This document shows positions 17,211-25,333 of a DNA stretch of 64,000 nucleotides, in pieces. A program made the translations under genes and the position numbers. The DNA comes from an uncultured Paraprevotella sp. (GTDB lineage: Bacteria; Bacteroidota; Bacteroidia; Bacteroidales; Bacteroidaceae), in the NCBI GenBank assembly GCA_910586505.1, contig CAJUGV010000003.1:124262-188261 (forward strand), in the 5' to 3' direction. The notes below the pieces were generated by a model, which was not told the origin of the DNA, made no database searches, and saw nothing but the letters and a program-made list of their open reading frames with translations. Position 1 is the first letter of the stretch; each line of letters begins with the position of its first letter.

Positions 17211-18239
17211 ATGAAAAAAAGTATGTTTTTGCTCGCAACAGCCACACTCGCGCTGACCGCCTGCACCAACACGGAAGATGTGGAACAAGGTTTCGCACAG
17301 ACATCCAGACAAATCGGGTTTGCATCGCACATCAACAAGGCCACACGTGCGCTTGTCAATAACAACTTCACACAGTTCACTGTATTCGGTACATACACGA
17401 TGCCGAATAATGAAGCAAACCCCATTCAGATTTTTAACAATGTAAACGTAACGAAGAACGGAACGGATTGGACCTACACCGGTCAGGACCGTTATTGGAT
17501 CAACACTGCAAACTACAAGTTCTATGCCTACAGCAAAGAGAACAAAACGACAGGAACAACCCGTTTAGAAAAAGACGAACTTACATTTGTCAATTACGCG
17601 GTAGACCAGGACAATCAAAAGGATCTTGTATTTGCAGCGGCTACCGCTACAGGCAAAACCGAAGGCAATAACAAAGTACCTTTCGACTTCAAGCACATCC
17701 TTACCAAAATTCGTTTTAACTTCACAAACAAATTCCCGGCAGGCTATACGATAGATATTAGCAATGTGGAGATCAGAAACATGAGAGATCTGGGTACTTT
17801 CACGGCAAGTAGCGCAACCTGGAGCAACCAGCATCGTTCGAAAGAAACAGAAATAGCCAATGAGATGCTGACTATCTCCGCCCCTATATCAGAGCACAAA
17901 ACACTCGACCCCGAAGAAAGCGTATTAACCGATGACATCTATGTATTGCCTTATAAATATAATGAAGCCAATGTACGCCTTTATTTTACCCTGACCATCA
18001 AGAATGCAAACGGCGAACAGATTTCCAATGCCGTCAACTTTGGCGCATTCAAACCTACATGGGACAAAGGTTGTGCTTATCAATATAACGTCGTATTGAC
18101 AGGTGAAGCCGCCGGTCTTGAAAAGATCGAATTTACGACTGATGAGAATATGGATCTTGATAATGGCTGGACTGCCGGCGACACAGAAGATACAGATTTC
18201 AATTTCGGCTCACAAGTTAAAAACGCATCCGATCTCTAA
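17211..18239 (+). CDS. fimbrillin family protein, likely major pilin
   Basis: I chose the ATG at 17211 (MKKSMFLL) because it begins a lipoprotein signal peptide with lipobox LALTAC. The in-frame ATG at 17127 precedes the previous stop and adds a non-signal leader. The protein has 342 residues. After the Cys comes a pro-region with KATRALV, matching the conserved TR processing site at which type V pilins are cleaved before donor-strand assembly. The Mfa-like_1 beta-sandwich follows, with FTVFGTYTM, YWINTANYKFYAYS, FKHILTKIRFNFTN and a C-terminal strand block. First of three fimbrillins, and the only one followed by a strong hairpin, so probably the bulk shaft subunit. Confidence 0.88.
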   Translation: MKKSMFLLATATLALTACTNTEDVEQGFAQTSRQIGFASHINKATRALVNNNFTQFTVFGTYTMPNNEANPIQIFNNVNVTKNGTDWTYTGQDRYWINTANYKFYAYSKENKTTGTTRLEKDELTFVNYAVDQDNQKDLVFAAATATGKTEGNNKVPFDFKHILTKIRFNFTNKFPAGYTIDISNVEIRNMRDLGTFTASSATWSNQHRSKETEIANEMLTISAPISEHKTLDPEESVLTDDIYVLPYKYNEANVRLYFTLTIKNANGEQISNAVNFGAFKPTWDKGCAYQYNVVLTGEAAGLEKIEFTTDENMDLDNGWTAGDTEDTDFNFGSQVKNASDL

Positions 18240-18299
18240 ACAAAAGACAGTATTATCCATCCGGACCGGCCAAACGAGTTCCGGAGAATCAACACAAGT

Positions 18300-18348
18300 G
18301 ACTATCCGCCGGTTCGTCCGGAAAACCGGACGAAGATGACGGATAGTC
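18300..18348 (+). terminator. long intercistronic hairpin after the first fimbrillin
   Basis: An outer 9-bp stem (GACTATCCG 18300-18308 with CGGATAGTC 18340-18348) encloses a second perfect 9-bp stem (TTCGTCCGG 18313-18321 with CCGGACGAA 18326-18334) with an AAAA tetraloop. The stems are separated by a 4/5-nt internal loop. There is no T-run directly after it, so full intrinsic termination is unlikely. It more likely stabilises the upstream pilin mRNA or attenuates readthrough into the minor subunits. Confidence 0.7.
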
Positions 18349-18377
18349 GCATTATCATAAAAAAAATCACGGTTATC

Positions 18378-19424
18378 ATGAAAGATTTTCGCTTCAGCCT
18401 TACGTTAACGGCTTTGCTCTCTGTCATCTTTCTCGGAGGATGCGACGATACACCCGCTCCCGGTGATGACAACGGGACATCGGTCATGCGTTTCCATGCC
18501 ACAGACACTCCGGGAAAGCGCTCGGCTACCACTAACGAATCTTTCCTGCGTGCAGGAAATACATTTAAGGTCTGGGGCAGCTACAAATCGCAGACAAACG
18601 CCACATTCAAACCGACGGAAATATTCGACGGAACCGACGTGACATACAGTACAGAGGGAAACTGGACTTATACCGACCCGCGCTACTGGCACTCCGGATT
18701 CCGTTATGATTTCAGGGCGATCCATCCGTCCGGAATTGCAGAATCCGTAACCTATACCATCGGCGAAAGCAGCAATGACACCCCCACATTCGCCCTCACC
18801 AATTACGATGTACTTCAGGGGTTCGACATACTCTATGCAGCCCCGTCGCCCATCGACGCCGTCAGCGGTCCGATGCCGGCCGTAGCTCTGCATTTCAGGC
18901 ATCTCCTTTCACGTGTCATCTTCATCGGACGCTCGGACGAGCAACACCTCGGCACGGGACGCCGCATCATCATCGACTCGGCCAAACTGTACGGCCTGCA
19001 TACGACCGGCACATGGAACGGACACACTACGGCAGACAACTCCATCGGCGAATGGAGATCCACCGGCCAACTTCATAATGGGGAAACCACCCCTTACCGT
19101 GCCACTTCCGTCGAACTGCACACCGACGGCACTTTGATATTTACCGGCAAGGACACACAGTTCTTCCTTCCGCAAAGTCTGGCAAACGCTGTGCTTGAAA
19201 TCACTTACCATTACAACTACTCCGACTCTACCCGCCCGTTGCAATACACCGGCACTGTCCGTCTGTCCGAACTGTCGGCAAACTGGGAAGCCGGCAAAAG
19301 CTACCGTTATCCGTTCACCATAAGCAGTCACATCTTTTTCGAAAAGCCCACGGTGGAAGAATGGAAACAAGCCCCTATCAACAGTTCGGACTTCAATGTA
19401 GATATTGAGGATACCGACCTTTAA
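18378..19424 (+). CDS. fimbrillin family lipoprotein (minor subunit)
   Basis: The start at 18378 (MKDFRF) gives a lipoprotein signal with lipobox IFLGGC. The upstream ATG at 18336 lies within the intercistronic hairpin. The protein has 348 residues. Fimbrillin features are a KRSATTNE pro-region, FKVWGSYKS, WTYTDPRYWHSGFRYDFRAI, the LHFRHLLSRVIFIG strand and ELSANWEAGKSYRYPF near the end. It lies 138 nt after the first fimbrillin (stop to start) with the hairpin in between and 33 nt before the third. Probably an accessory pilin; its place in the fibre cannot be read directly. Confidence 0.85.
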   Translation: MKDFRFSLTLTALLSVIFLGGCDDTPAPGDDNGTSVMRFHATDTPGKRSATTNESFLRAGNTFKVWGSYKSQTNATFKPTEIFDGTDVTYSTEGNWTYTDPRYWHSGFRYDFRAIHPSGIAESVTYTIGESSNDTPTFALTNYDVLQGFDILYAAPSPIDAVSGPMPAVALHFRHLLSRVIFIGRSDEQHLGTGRRIIIDSAKLYGLHTTGTWNGHTTADNSIGEWRSTGQLHNGETTPYRATSVELHTDGTLIFTGKDTQFFLPQSLANAVLEITYHYNYSDSTRPLQYTGTVRLSELSANWEAGKSYRYPFTISSHIFFEKPTVEEWKQAPINSSDFNVDIEDTDL

Positions 19425-19457
19425 AAGTCTGAATACAAATTCAAACACCCTATATAT

Positions 19458-20678
19458 ATGAATCTGCATACGTATAAATACCTTATATATACCCTGCCGC
19501 TCTTTCTTCTGCAGACGTCCTGCTCTCCGGATGACAATACGGCAGACAACGGACAAACCGTATATGGCATCCACGACATTACATTTGCCGCCCCCACCAT
19601 TGAAATGGACACTCCGCTGCAACGCGCCACGCTGATGAACAGCATCACCAAAAACACGGTTTTCGGCGTATTGGGCTACTGTGTTCCCCACCAGTTGTCG
19701 GGAACCGCCTTCGACTGGCAGGGAGGTTTTTCCGAGTGGCTCACCAAGAGAAGCCTGGTAAGCGCCGATGTAATGTATTGCGAACCTATTTTCTATGACG
19801 GCAACAAATGTGTGTACAGTTCGGACGGAAGCACATTCAACAGACCGAAGAAATGGTACACCCCACAGGAAGCCGACGGTGCGGACACCGACCGTTTTCT
19901 GTACTCTTTCATAGCCTATCACCCCTACAGCCCCGGCTTTTCCGTCAGTCCCGACAACGCCGCCGCACTCGGCATTCCCAAGCTGACATATACCATGCCC
20001 TATCCGGCTGGAAACGATACGCCCGGTGAACTCGACCCGGAAGCCGCTAAAGACGTCATGATAGCCTCCACATTCGACCACGCACCCACGCAAGGTGCCG
20101 TACATCTGAACTTCAAACACCTGCTCACAGGCTTACGCCTGCAAATCAACAACTACAACCCACCGGTCGCCGGAGACCCCGACGCCCACACCGTCACCAT
20201 TCACTCGCTGTCTATAAGCGGACACTTCTACCGCGTGGGTGAAGTGGACTTCACGCCGGCCGATCCGACCCTGACTGTTACCGACGAGACATATTCCGGA
20301 ACATTCCGTTTCATAAGAGAGGACGCCCCTGTCCCGTTTACAGTAGCTCCCAACTCCGCCGCTCTGGTAGGTGCCACGGAGACCGACGAACAGGGCACCA
20401 CCCTGTTACTGCTTCCCAAGCTCGACGCCCAGGCCGGTGCCACTACGGCAGTTCCTTATCTGGGAACCGAAAAAAACATCACAATCACATATTCTTACCA
20501 CGGAGAGGCACAACGGACAGGTCGAATCGAAAACTTCTCGCTGGGCCGCATACCGGAGCCGGGCACATGTTACACCATCAACCTGAATTTCATAGGCGAC
20601 CAACTCCTTCTTATGTTCACGGCCGATGACATAGAGTATTGGGAGAACGGCTCGGACAACGACATTATCATCAACTAA
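19458..20678 (+). CDS. fimbrillin family lipoprotein (minor subunit)
   Basis: 406 residues with lipobox LLQTSC (near Cys22), then SPDDNTADNG. It carries the fimbrillin pattern GIHDITFAAPT, TVFGVLGY, DRFLYSFIAYHPYSP, VHLNFKHLLTGLRLQINNY and RIPEPGTCYTINLNF. It is longer than the two upstream pilins, with extra loops after residue 100 containing aromatic and Gly/Asp-rich segments. Placed just before the large DUF4906 gene (25-nt gap), it may be an adaptor between shaft and tip. Confidence 0.83.
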   Translation: MNLHTYKYLIYTLPLFLLQTSCSPDDNTADNGQTVYGIHDITFAAPTIEMDTPLQRATLMNSITKNTVFGVLGYCVPHQLSGTAFDWQGGFSEWLTKRSLVSADVMYCEPIFYDGNKCVYSSDGSTFNRPKKWYTPQEADGADTDRFLYSFIAYHPYSPGFSVSPDNAAALGIPKLTYTMPYPAGNDTPGELDPEAAKDVMIASTFDHAPTQGAVHLNFKHLLTGLRLQINNYNPPVAGDPDAHTVTIHSLSISGHFYRVGEVDFTPADPTLTVTDETYSGTFRFIREDAPVPFTVAPNSAALVGATETDEQGTTLLLLPKLDAQAGATTAVPYLGTEKNITITYSYHGEAQRTGRIENFSLGRIPEPGTCYTINLNFIGDQLLLMFTADDIEYWENGSDNDIIIN

Positions 20679-20703
20679 CACATATACGTAATCCACAAAC
20701 ATC

Positions 20704-23193
20704 ATGTTCATGAAAACATCCCGCATATCATTTCTTGCCGCACTGCTGTGCCTCACCACTGCCATTACATCATGCGTACAGGAAACCGACGACATACTGC
20801 CGGCCACTTCGCCGGACGGCGTGACCATTTCGGCGATTTGCAACAGAATGTTGCCGCAGACCACACTGACACGTGCCGGCGAACTGACTCCCAAAGAAAC
20901 CGAAGAAAAACGGATCAAGACCCTTCATCTCTTTTTCTTCGATACCAAGGGGCAGTTTCTCGTTCCACAGAACGACAACACCACAGGCGCCTATTACAGA
21001 ATCATCGTACCCGAAAACCAGCCTGCCGCACTCACCATTCCGGAAAATGCGTTCCAGAACCAAGAAACTCTGACCGACGTACAGGTCTATGCCGTGGCCA
21101 ATATTTACGGAGATAAGTTCCGCACCCGATGGAGCGAAGGAGGAGACATCATATACGGAGACAGAAACGATCCCGACAAAGAAGTCACCATTACACAGCT
21201 GAGCGACCTGCAAGACTGGCTGTACCGCCCCGTGCCGCGCGAAGACATCAGCAAGCTGCCCGAACCAGGCATGCCTATGGTGGGACACAACATACATGTA
21301 GACCTAAGTAAAAAGAACCAGACCATCCAGATCAAGATGCAGGCTCTCATGGCACGTGTGGACATCTCCGTAAAGCTGGATGCCAACCAAACGAACCACG
21401 ACCGTTCGTTACCCCTACTGGTACTGAAAGAATACGGAGTGCGCAACATGCCTTATGTAGTACCCTTCACCCCGCCTGCCGTCGACGAGCATGGCAACCC
21501 CACCGAGACCACCTTTATTCCGGAAGACAATCCGGACGGCACGAACGCCGCCATCACACGCGAGCGCACGGTGGAGTACAAAGGACGCATCCTGCACGAC
21601 CAGCAGACAACGGAAACATTCAGCTACTACACCTATGAAAATGTACAGCTTCCCGATCCCGAGAAACTGGCCGGACTTCAATATCCCGACGGCGTGAAAC
21701 CGGATGACTCCACAGCCACCCAGCGCTGGAAGCCCACCATCGCCAACAAAAACGCATCGTCCGTGGTGTTGAAAGGCACCTATACCACCCATCAGGAACT
21801 GACCTACACGGCCGACTTCAATATATATATGGGAAACAACACATACAACAATTTTGAAGTACGCCGCAACCGCTGTTACAAGAACAACATCACCATCTGC
21901 GGCCTGGACTACGTGCGAAACAGCGACCCGAATGTCTATACTTTCGACGGACGCGTTAACGTCGTCACGGAAAACCCGCTCTACCTCTCCATCGTGAACG
22001 AACGCAAACTGGACGCTCACTGGAACATCGTACCCATGGATCTGTACTTCCTGCGCCGGGAAGCCGGCCGCACCGACCTCGAGTCATACGTCGATGTCAG
22101 CCTGGTGGATCCCGAGACAGGAACCGCCCCCGACTGGATCCGCATGGAAATGGTAGACTCCGCCACCATGGCGGCCGGTAAGAACGAAGCCGGATTCATC
22201 AAAGGCGGCCGCTTCGAGGCCGGTACGGGTGCCCGCGAGTATTTCTTCACCAATCTTGTCACGGAAACCTTGCAGAACAATACACAGATTCGGGTGAGCG
22301 GTCCCCGGCACAGGTCACGCTCACGCATTTACTTTTACATCGATGAAAACGCATCGGAACACGACCGCACCGCCATTGTCCATATCACCTACAACAATAG
22401 GGAGAATGACAAAAGGGAACGCACACTCGAGCTGGACCAGAAAGGGCTGCTCAGGGTAAGCGCAAGCACCACCAACGGTCCGGTAGACTGTTATATAGAA
22501 TACTACGAGGAATACATAGACCACCGCGACCCGCTGGACAAACATGAGCAGGACAATACTTTCTACACCGGATTGCCCTGGGCACGCGAAGGGGCGCCCT
22601 TAGCCAACCGCACAGTTATAGGAAGCAGTAACTTGGTAGGAAGTTGGTCTCCGTTTAATCCATGCAACGTCTATCTTAACGGCCAGCAAATGACCGACTA
22701 TATCTTCACATTGAACGGCATTACATCCATGAACGTGATGAAAACATATCCGGATAATATCCCTCCCTCCGCATTCCACTACTGCCGTGCCAAAAACCGC
22801 CGCCGGCCGGACGGGAGTTATGAACAAAACTGGTACTTACCGGGCATCACCGAACTGGAACAGGCCATCAGCAAATACTTCAGCACATTCGAAGAGTTCC
22901 AGCACAATTACTACTGGTCTTCGGCTGCGGCAAAAGATCCTAATACCAGACTGACAGCAAGAGAAAACGAAAGCAGCACCCATGCCCGCGCCACCATATA
23001 TGTCAAAGAACCGCCTTCGGGACAGACCAATCACTTTGCCCAAAGCGGCTCTAAAAACAATGACTACAACTACACAGGCAACGGCAATGAAGAAAAAGGC
23101 GGCAACCATGGCGAATATTATAGCGGACGCGCACCGAAAACCATTCCGTTCCGCATCCGCGCCTGCCGCGTCACTACAGGCGTGACCCCATAA
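20704..23193 (+). CDS. DUF4906 protein, probable fimbrial tip
   Basis: 829-residue lipoprotein (lipobox AITSC; the ATG at 20710 is an alternative start). The N-terminal part has a pilin-like domain: TLTRAGE near residue 58 matches the TR processing motif, then KRIKTLHLFFFDTKGQFL and a second domain with MQALMARVDISVKL. The middle region is beta-rich. The C-terminal about 200 residues contain WYLPGITELEQAI, YYWSSAA and IPFRIRACRVT, the signature of the lectin-like FISUMP/DUF1566 group often found on tip proteins. Large size, last position in the operon and the C-terminal binding-type domain support an adhesive tip role. The ligand is unknown. Confidence 0.85.
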   Translation: MFMKTSRISFLAALLCLTTAITSCVQETDDILPATSPDGVTISAICNRMLPQTTLTRAGELTPKETEEKRIKTLHLFFFDTKGQFLVPQNDNTTGAYYRIIVPENQPAALTIPENAFQNQETLTDVQVYAVANIYGDKFRTRWSEGGDIIYGDRNDPDKEVTITQLSDLQDWLYRPVPREDISKLPEPGMPMVGHNIHVDLSKKNQTIQIKMQALMARVDISVKLDANQTNHDRSLPLLVLKEYGVRNMPYVVPFTPPAVDEHGNPTETTFIPEDNPDGTNAAITRERTVEYKGRILHDQQTTETFSYYTYENVQLPDPEKLAGLQYPDGVKPDDSTATQRWKPTIANKNASSVVLKGTYTTHQELTYTADFNIYMGNNTYNNFEVRRNRCYKNNITICGLDYVRNSDPNVYTFDGRVNVVTENPLYLSIVNERKLDAHWNIVPMDLYFLRREAGRTDLESYVDVSLVDPETGTAPDWIRMEMVDSATMAAGKNEAGFIKGGRFEAGTGAREYFFTNLVTETLQNNTQIRVSGPRHRSRSRIYFYIDENASEHDRTAIVHITYNNRENDKRERTLELDQKGLLRVSASTTNGPVDCYIEYYEEYIDHRDPLDKHEQDNTFYTGLPWAREGAPLANRTVIGSSNLVGSWSPFNPCNVYLNGQQMTDYIFTLNGITSMNVMKTYPDNIPPSAFHYCRAKNRRRPDGSYEQNWYLPGITELEQAISKYFSTFEEFQHNYYWSSAAAKDPNTRLTARENESSTHARATIYVKEPPSGQTNHFAQSGSKNNDYNYTGNGNEEKGGNHGEYYSGRAPKTIPFRIRACRVTTGVTP

Positions 23194-23214
23194 TCAGGAT
23201 TGATTATATTTTTG

Positions 23215-23252
23215 AAAGGTGCTGTGTCCTGCCCCGGGCACAGCACCTTTTT
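23215..23252. terminator. bidirectional rho-independent terminator
   Basis: A perfect 12-bp stem AAAGGTGCTGTG (23215-23226) / CACAGCACCTTT (23239-23250) with a 12-nt loop is followed by T residues on the plus strand and by CAAAAATAT on the minus strand. It sits between the convergent stops at 23193 and 23259 and ends both the fimbrial operon and the DUF4837 transcription unit. Confidence 0.9.
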
Positions 23253-23258
23253 GCTCTA

Positions 23259-24269
23259 TCACCTCACCGGCCTCAGCGTACGCAATGCTGCTTCCATACG
23301 GCGCACGAGGTCGCGCTTGTTCGTATCCGGAGAATACACAAAACCTTCCGCGACAAGCATGCGCCCATGCGCCCGGTCCTCATAGGCCAGCGAGACAAAC
23401 GGTCCTCCGAGCGCCCCTTTGCTCATCTCCCACAAGCCGCGCATCTCGTATGCCGTCCGCCCGTCGCCCGTCTTGACCTTCCGTTGCACCGCCAGCGGCC
23501 TGCCGTTCTCATACACGGTAGTCATCCAACTACCGGGAGCGGCACCGGGAATATATTTCTTCATCACGGAATCACGCAGTTCCACCCATCTTCCCGTCAG
23601 CATGGCACTGCTGTCAGCCAGCGGGAGACTGTAGCACACGTAGTTCAGATCGCGCGTATTACGATCGGAAGAGGCCCAAAGAAAACGCTCTCCTTTCTTC
23701 ACTTTCACAATGTCGGCGGGCACCCTCACCCTGCAACCGAATATCTCACGCGAAGCCTCATCCGCCACCTTGCTGTACTTCTTCTTCAGCCGTTCCGACT
23801 CCCACCTCATCTCCGACTCCGTAAACAGTGCGGCCACAGTTTCGCCCCGCGTCGCGAGAAAACGCTTTAGCGACGCCGCATCGCGAGTCTTGATGCCGAC
23901 ATAAGTCTGTGGTACGGCTTTCACGTCATACACCACCCCCACTTCCACTCCGTCCGCTTTCGGATCGCGACGCACCTCAATGATATTACGCATTGTAGAG
24001 AATGATCCCGAATAATTTTCCGGAAATATACGCATCATACGAAACATCGGTTCCGCTTGCGGCAGGGCGGGCATATTGCCTTTCAACACCGCCTCCAGTG
24101 AATCCCGCGCATCCGTTTTCCAAAGCGAGGCATCCACAATCAGCAACAATTCACCGGGCAGCCCTTTCGACGGAACGTGAACAGTTTTTTTCTCCCCTCC
24201 GCCGCAGGCACCGCATATCAGTGCCACTCCCAACACTGCCATGCCAATCTTCCGATTATTTTTTTTCAT
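23259..24269 (-). CDS. DUF4837 family lipoprotein
   Basis: 336 residues with lipobox LICGAC (Cys22), then a Gly-rich linker. The mature region opens with GLPGELLLIVDASLWKT, then LPQAEPMFRMMRIFPENYSG and IIEVRRDP, the layout of Bacteroidota DUF4837. Later segments include DLNYVCYSLPL, KKYIPGAAPGSWMTT and YEMRGLWEMSKGALGGPFVSLAY. The function of the family is unknown. It is the last gene of the alpha-2-macroglobulin cluster, starting 3 nt after the short downstream frame of the split phytase-like gene. Confidence 0.85.
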   Translation of the reverse strand: MKKNNRKIGMAVLGVALICGACGGGEKKTVHVPSKGLPGELLLIVDASLWKTDARDSLEAVLKGNMPALPQAEPMFRMMRIFPENYSGSFSTMRNIIEVRRDPKADGVEVGVVYDVKAVPQTYVGIKTRDAASLKRFLATRGETVAALFTESEMRWESERLKKKYSKVADEASREIFGCRVRVPADIVKVKKGERFLWASSDRNTRDLNYVCYSLPLADSSAMLTGRWVELRDSVMKKYIPGAAPGSWMTTVYENGRPLAVQRKVKTGDGRTAYEMRGLWEMSKGALGGPFVSLAYEDRAHGRMLVAEGFVYSPDTNKRDLVRRMEAALRTLRPVR

Positions 24270-24272
24270 CCT

Positions 24273-24512
24273 TTATTCTTTTTCCGGCGAGACACAGACA
24301 CGGATCCAATCCCGCAAATGACACAATCTGTTTCCGTATCCTCCCTGCGAGTCACTGACAAGCAGCCACGTGCGCCGCCCGTCGGGCAACGTCATCCCCT
24401 CACACAGCCCCTCATAGTTGGCAAGCTTAGGCCGGAAAAGCCTCATACGGGTAGAGAAAGCCGCCACCGGCTTTTTTTTCAAGGCCGCACCGCGCATCTC
24501 CTCCGGTGTCAT
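24273..24512 (-). pseudogene. C-terminal fragment of a phytase/esterase-like protein
   Basis: A 79-codon frame overlapping the stop of the preceding frame by ATGA. It encodes KLANYEGLCEGMTLPDGRRTWLLVSDSQGGYGNRL and then LRDWIRVCV, which is the conserved C-terminal end of the esterase-like phytase (PF13449-type) family in Bacteroides, normally fused to the propeller encoded by 24509-25333. Joining the frames needs a -1 shift (or one added base) at GCATGA. Either the gene carries a frameshift, the assembly has an error, or the piece is translated separately by coupling. Confidence 0.65.
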
Positions 24513-25333
24513 GCATGCAAAGGTGTGGCACCGGCCAGCGTAATCTCGTAGATTTTCAGCATAGTGCGGGCTTTCAGGCGCCGTTCCGGCACACAGAACT
24601 CACGCTCCAACACCCACAGGCTTCCATTTCCCATCGCACAAAGCGCCACAACTCCGAATGCATACCGGCGGCAACCGGCATCATGCGTCACGGGAATATC
24701 AAGCGGATAGGCATAGGCATCACGGGGAGTCCCGTCGCGGGCGAAACTTTGCAACCGCACACAAACCGGCCTGCGATACTGCGGCCCCGCCAACGGGCCG
24801 TCGGCGGGCAAGGCATTTTCCGTAGCCGTCCAGAACAGTCCGGCCGCGCCATCGAAGCACAACGCCTCAAAGCCGTAATTAGGCACAATGGACGCCCGCT
24901 GCATGACGGAGGGCACAGCCAGTTCCCGTCCCGCCTTCATCCCGTCCGTGCGATGCGCCATGATGCGCTGGTCGGCCTCCCCGCTCACCCACACCAGCGA
25001 GTCGTGGGGCGTAAAGGCCACTCCCTCGGCATCGCGGCCGCCTTTCAGTGTGACATCCGTCCCGCGGAAGCCCTCGAATGCGACCTCCGCCACCTGTCCC
25101 GTATGCACATCCTGCACGATACGGAACACGAAAAATCCATCGCGCGGCTCCTGGTCGCTCACCACCGCATAGCGCCCTCCGCCTATCGGTGTAATGCCGC
25201 TGTAATGCCCCGACGGCACTTTCCACCGCCCCAGGTCGCACGGTTTCAGCAACCGCACCTCCTGCGCCAGTGCTCCGGCCGACAACAGAACCGGCCACAA
25301 GCCCCACAGACACCTCCGGCACCCACCTTTCAT
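24509..25333 (-). CDS. esterase-like activity of phytase family, N-terminal part
   Basis: 274 residues. A signal peptide ends near ALAQE (about 24). The sequence is propeller-like: GHYSGITPIGGGRYAVVSDQEPRDGFFVF, RDAEGVAFTPHDSLVWVSGEAD, PNYGFEALCFDGAAGLFWTATENAL and the late blade with VVALCAMGNGSLWVLEREF. These motifs match the PF13449-type phytase/esterase family. The C-terminal strand that normally closes the fold is missing here and is found in the next frame (24273-24512). The gene overlaps the stop of the macroglobulin gene by 4 nt (25330-25333), implying translational coupling. The catalytic substrate is not known; family naming rests on distant similarity. Confidence 0.75.
   Translation of the reverse strand: MKGGCRRCLWGLWPVLLSAGALAQEVRLLKPCDLGRWKVPSGHYSGITPIGGGRYAVVSDQEPRDGFFVFRIVQDVHTGQVAEVAFEGFRGTDVTLKGGRDAEGVAFTPHDSLVWVSGEADQRIMAHRTDGMKAGRELAVPSVMQRASIVPNYGFEALCFDGAAGLFWTATENALPADGPLAGPQYRRPVCVRLQSFARDGTPRDAYAYPLDIPVTHDAGCRRYAFGVVALCAMGNGSLWVLEREFCVPERRLKARTMLKIYEITLAGATPLHA

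Noticed and set aside
18909..20120. A 403-codon minus-strand open frame under the fimbrillins
   Set aside because: Antisense shadow spanning two pilin genes and their gap; composition is not protein-like.
24504..24516. Programmed -1 frameshift in the phytase-like gene
   Set aside because: There is no heptameric slippery sequence or downstream pseudoknot at the junction; a mutation or sequencing error is simpler.
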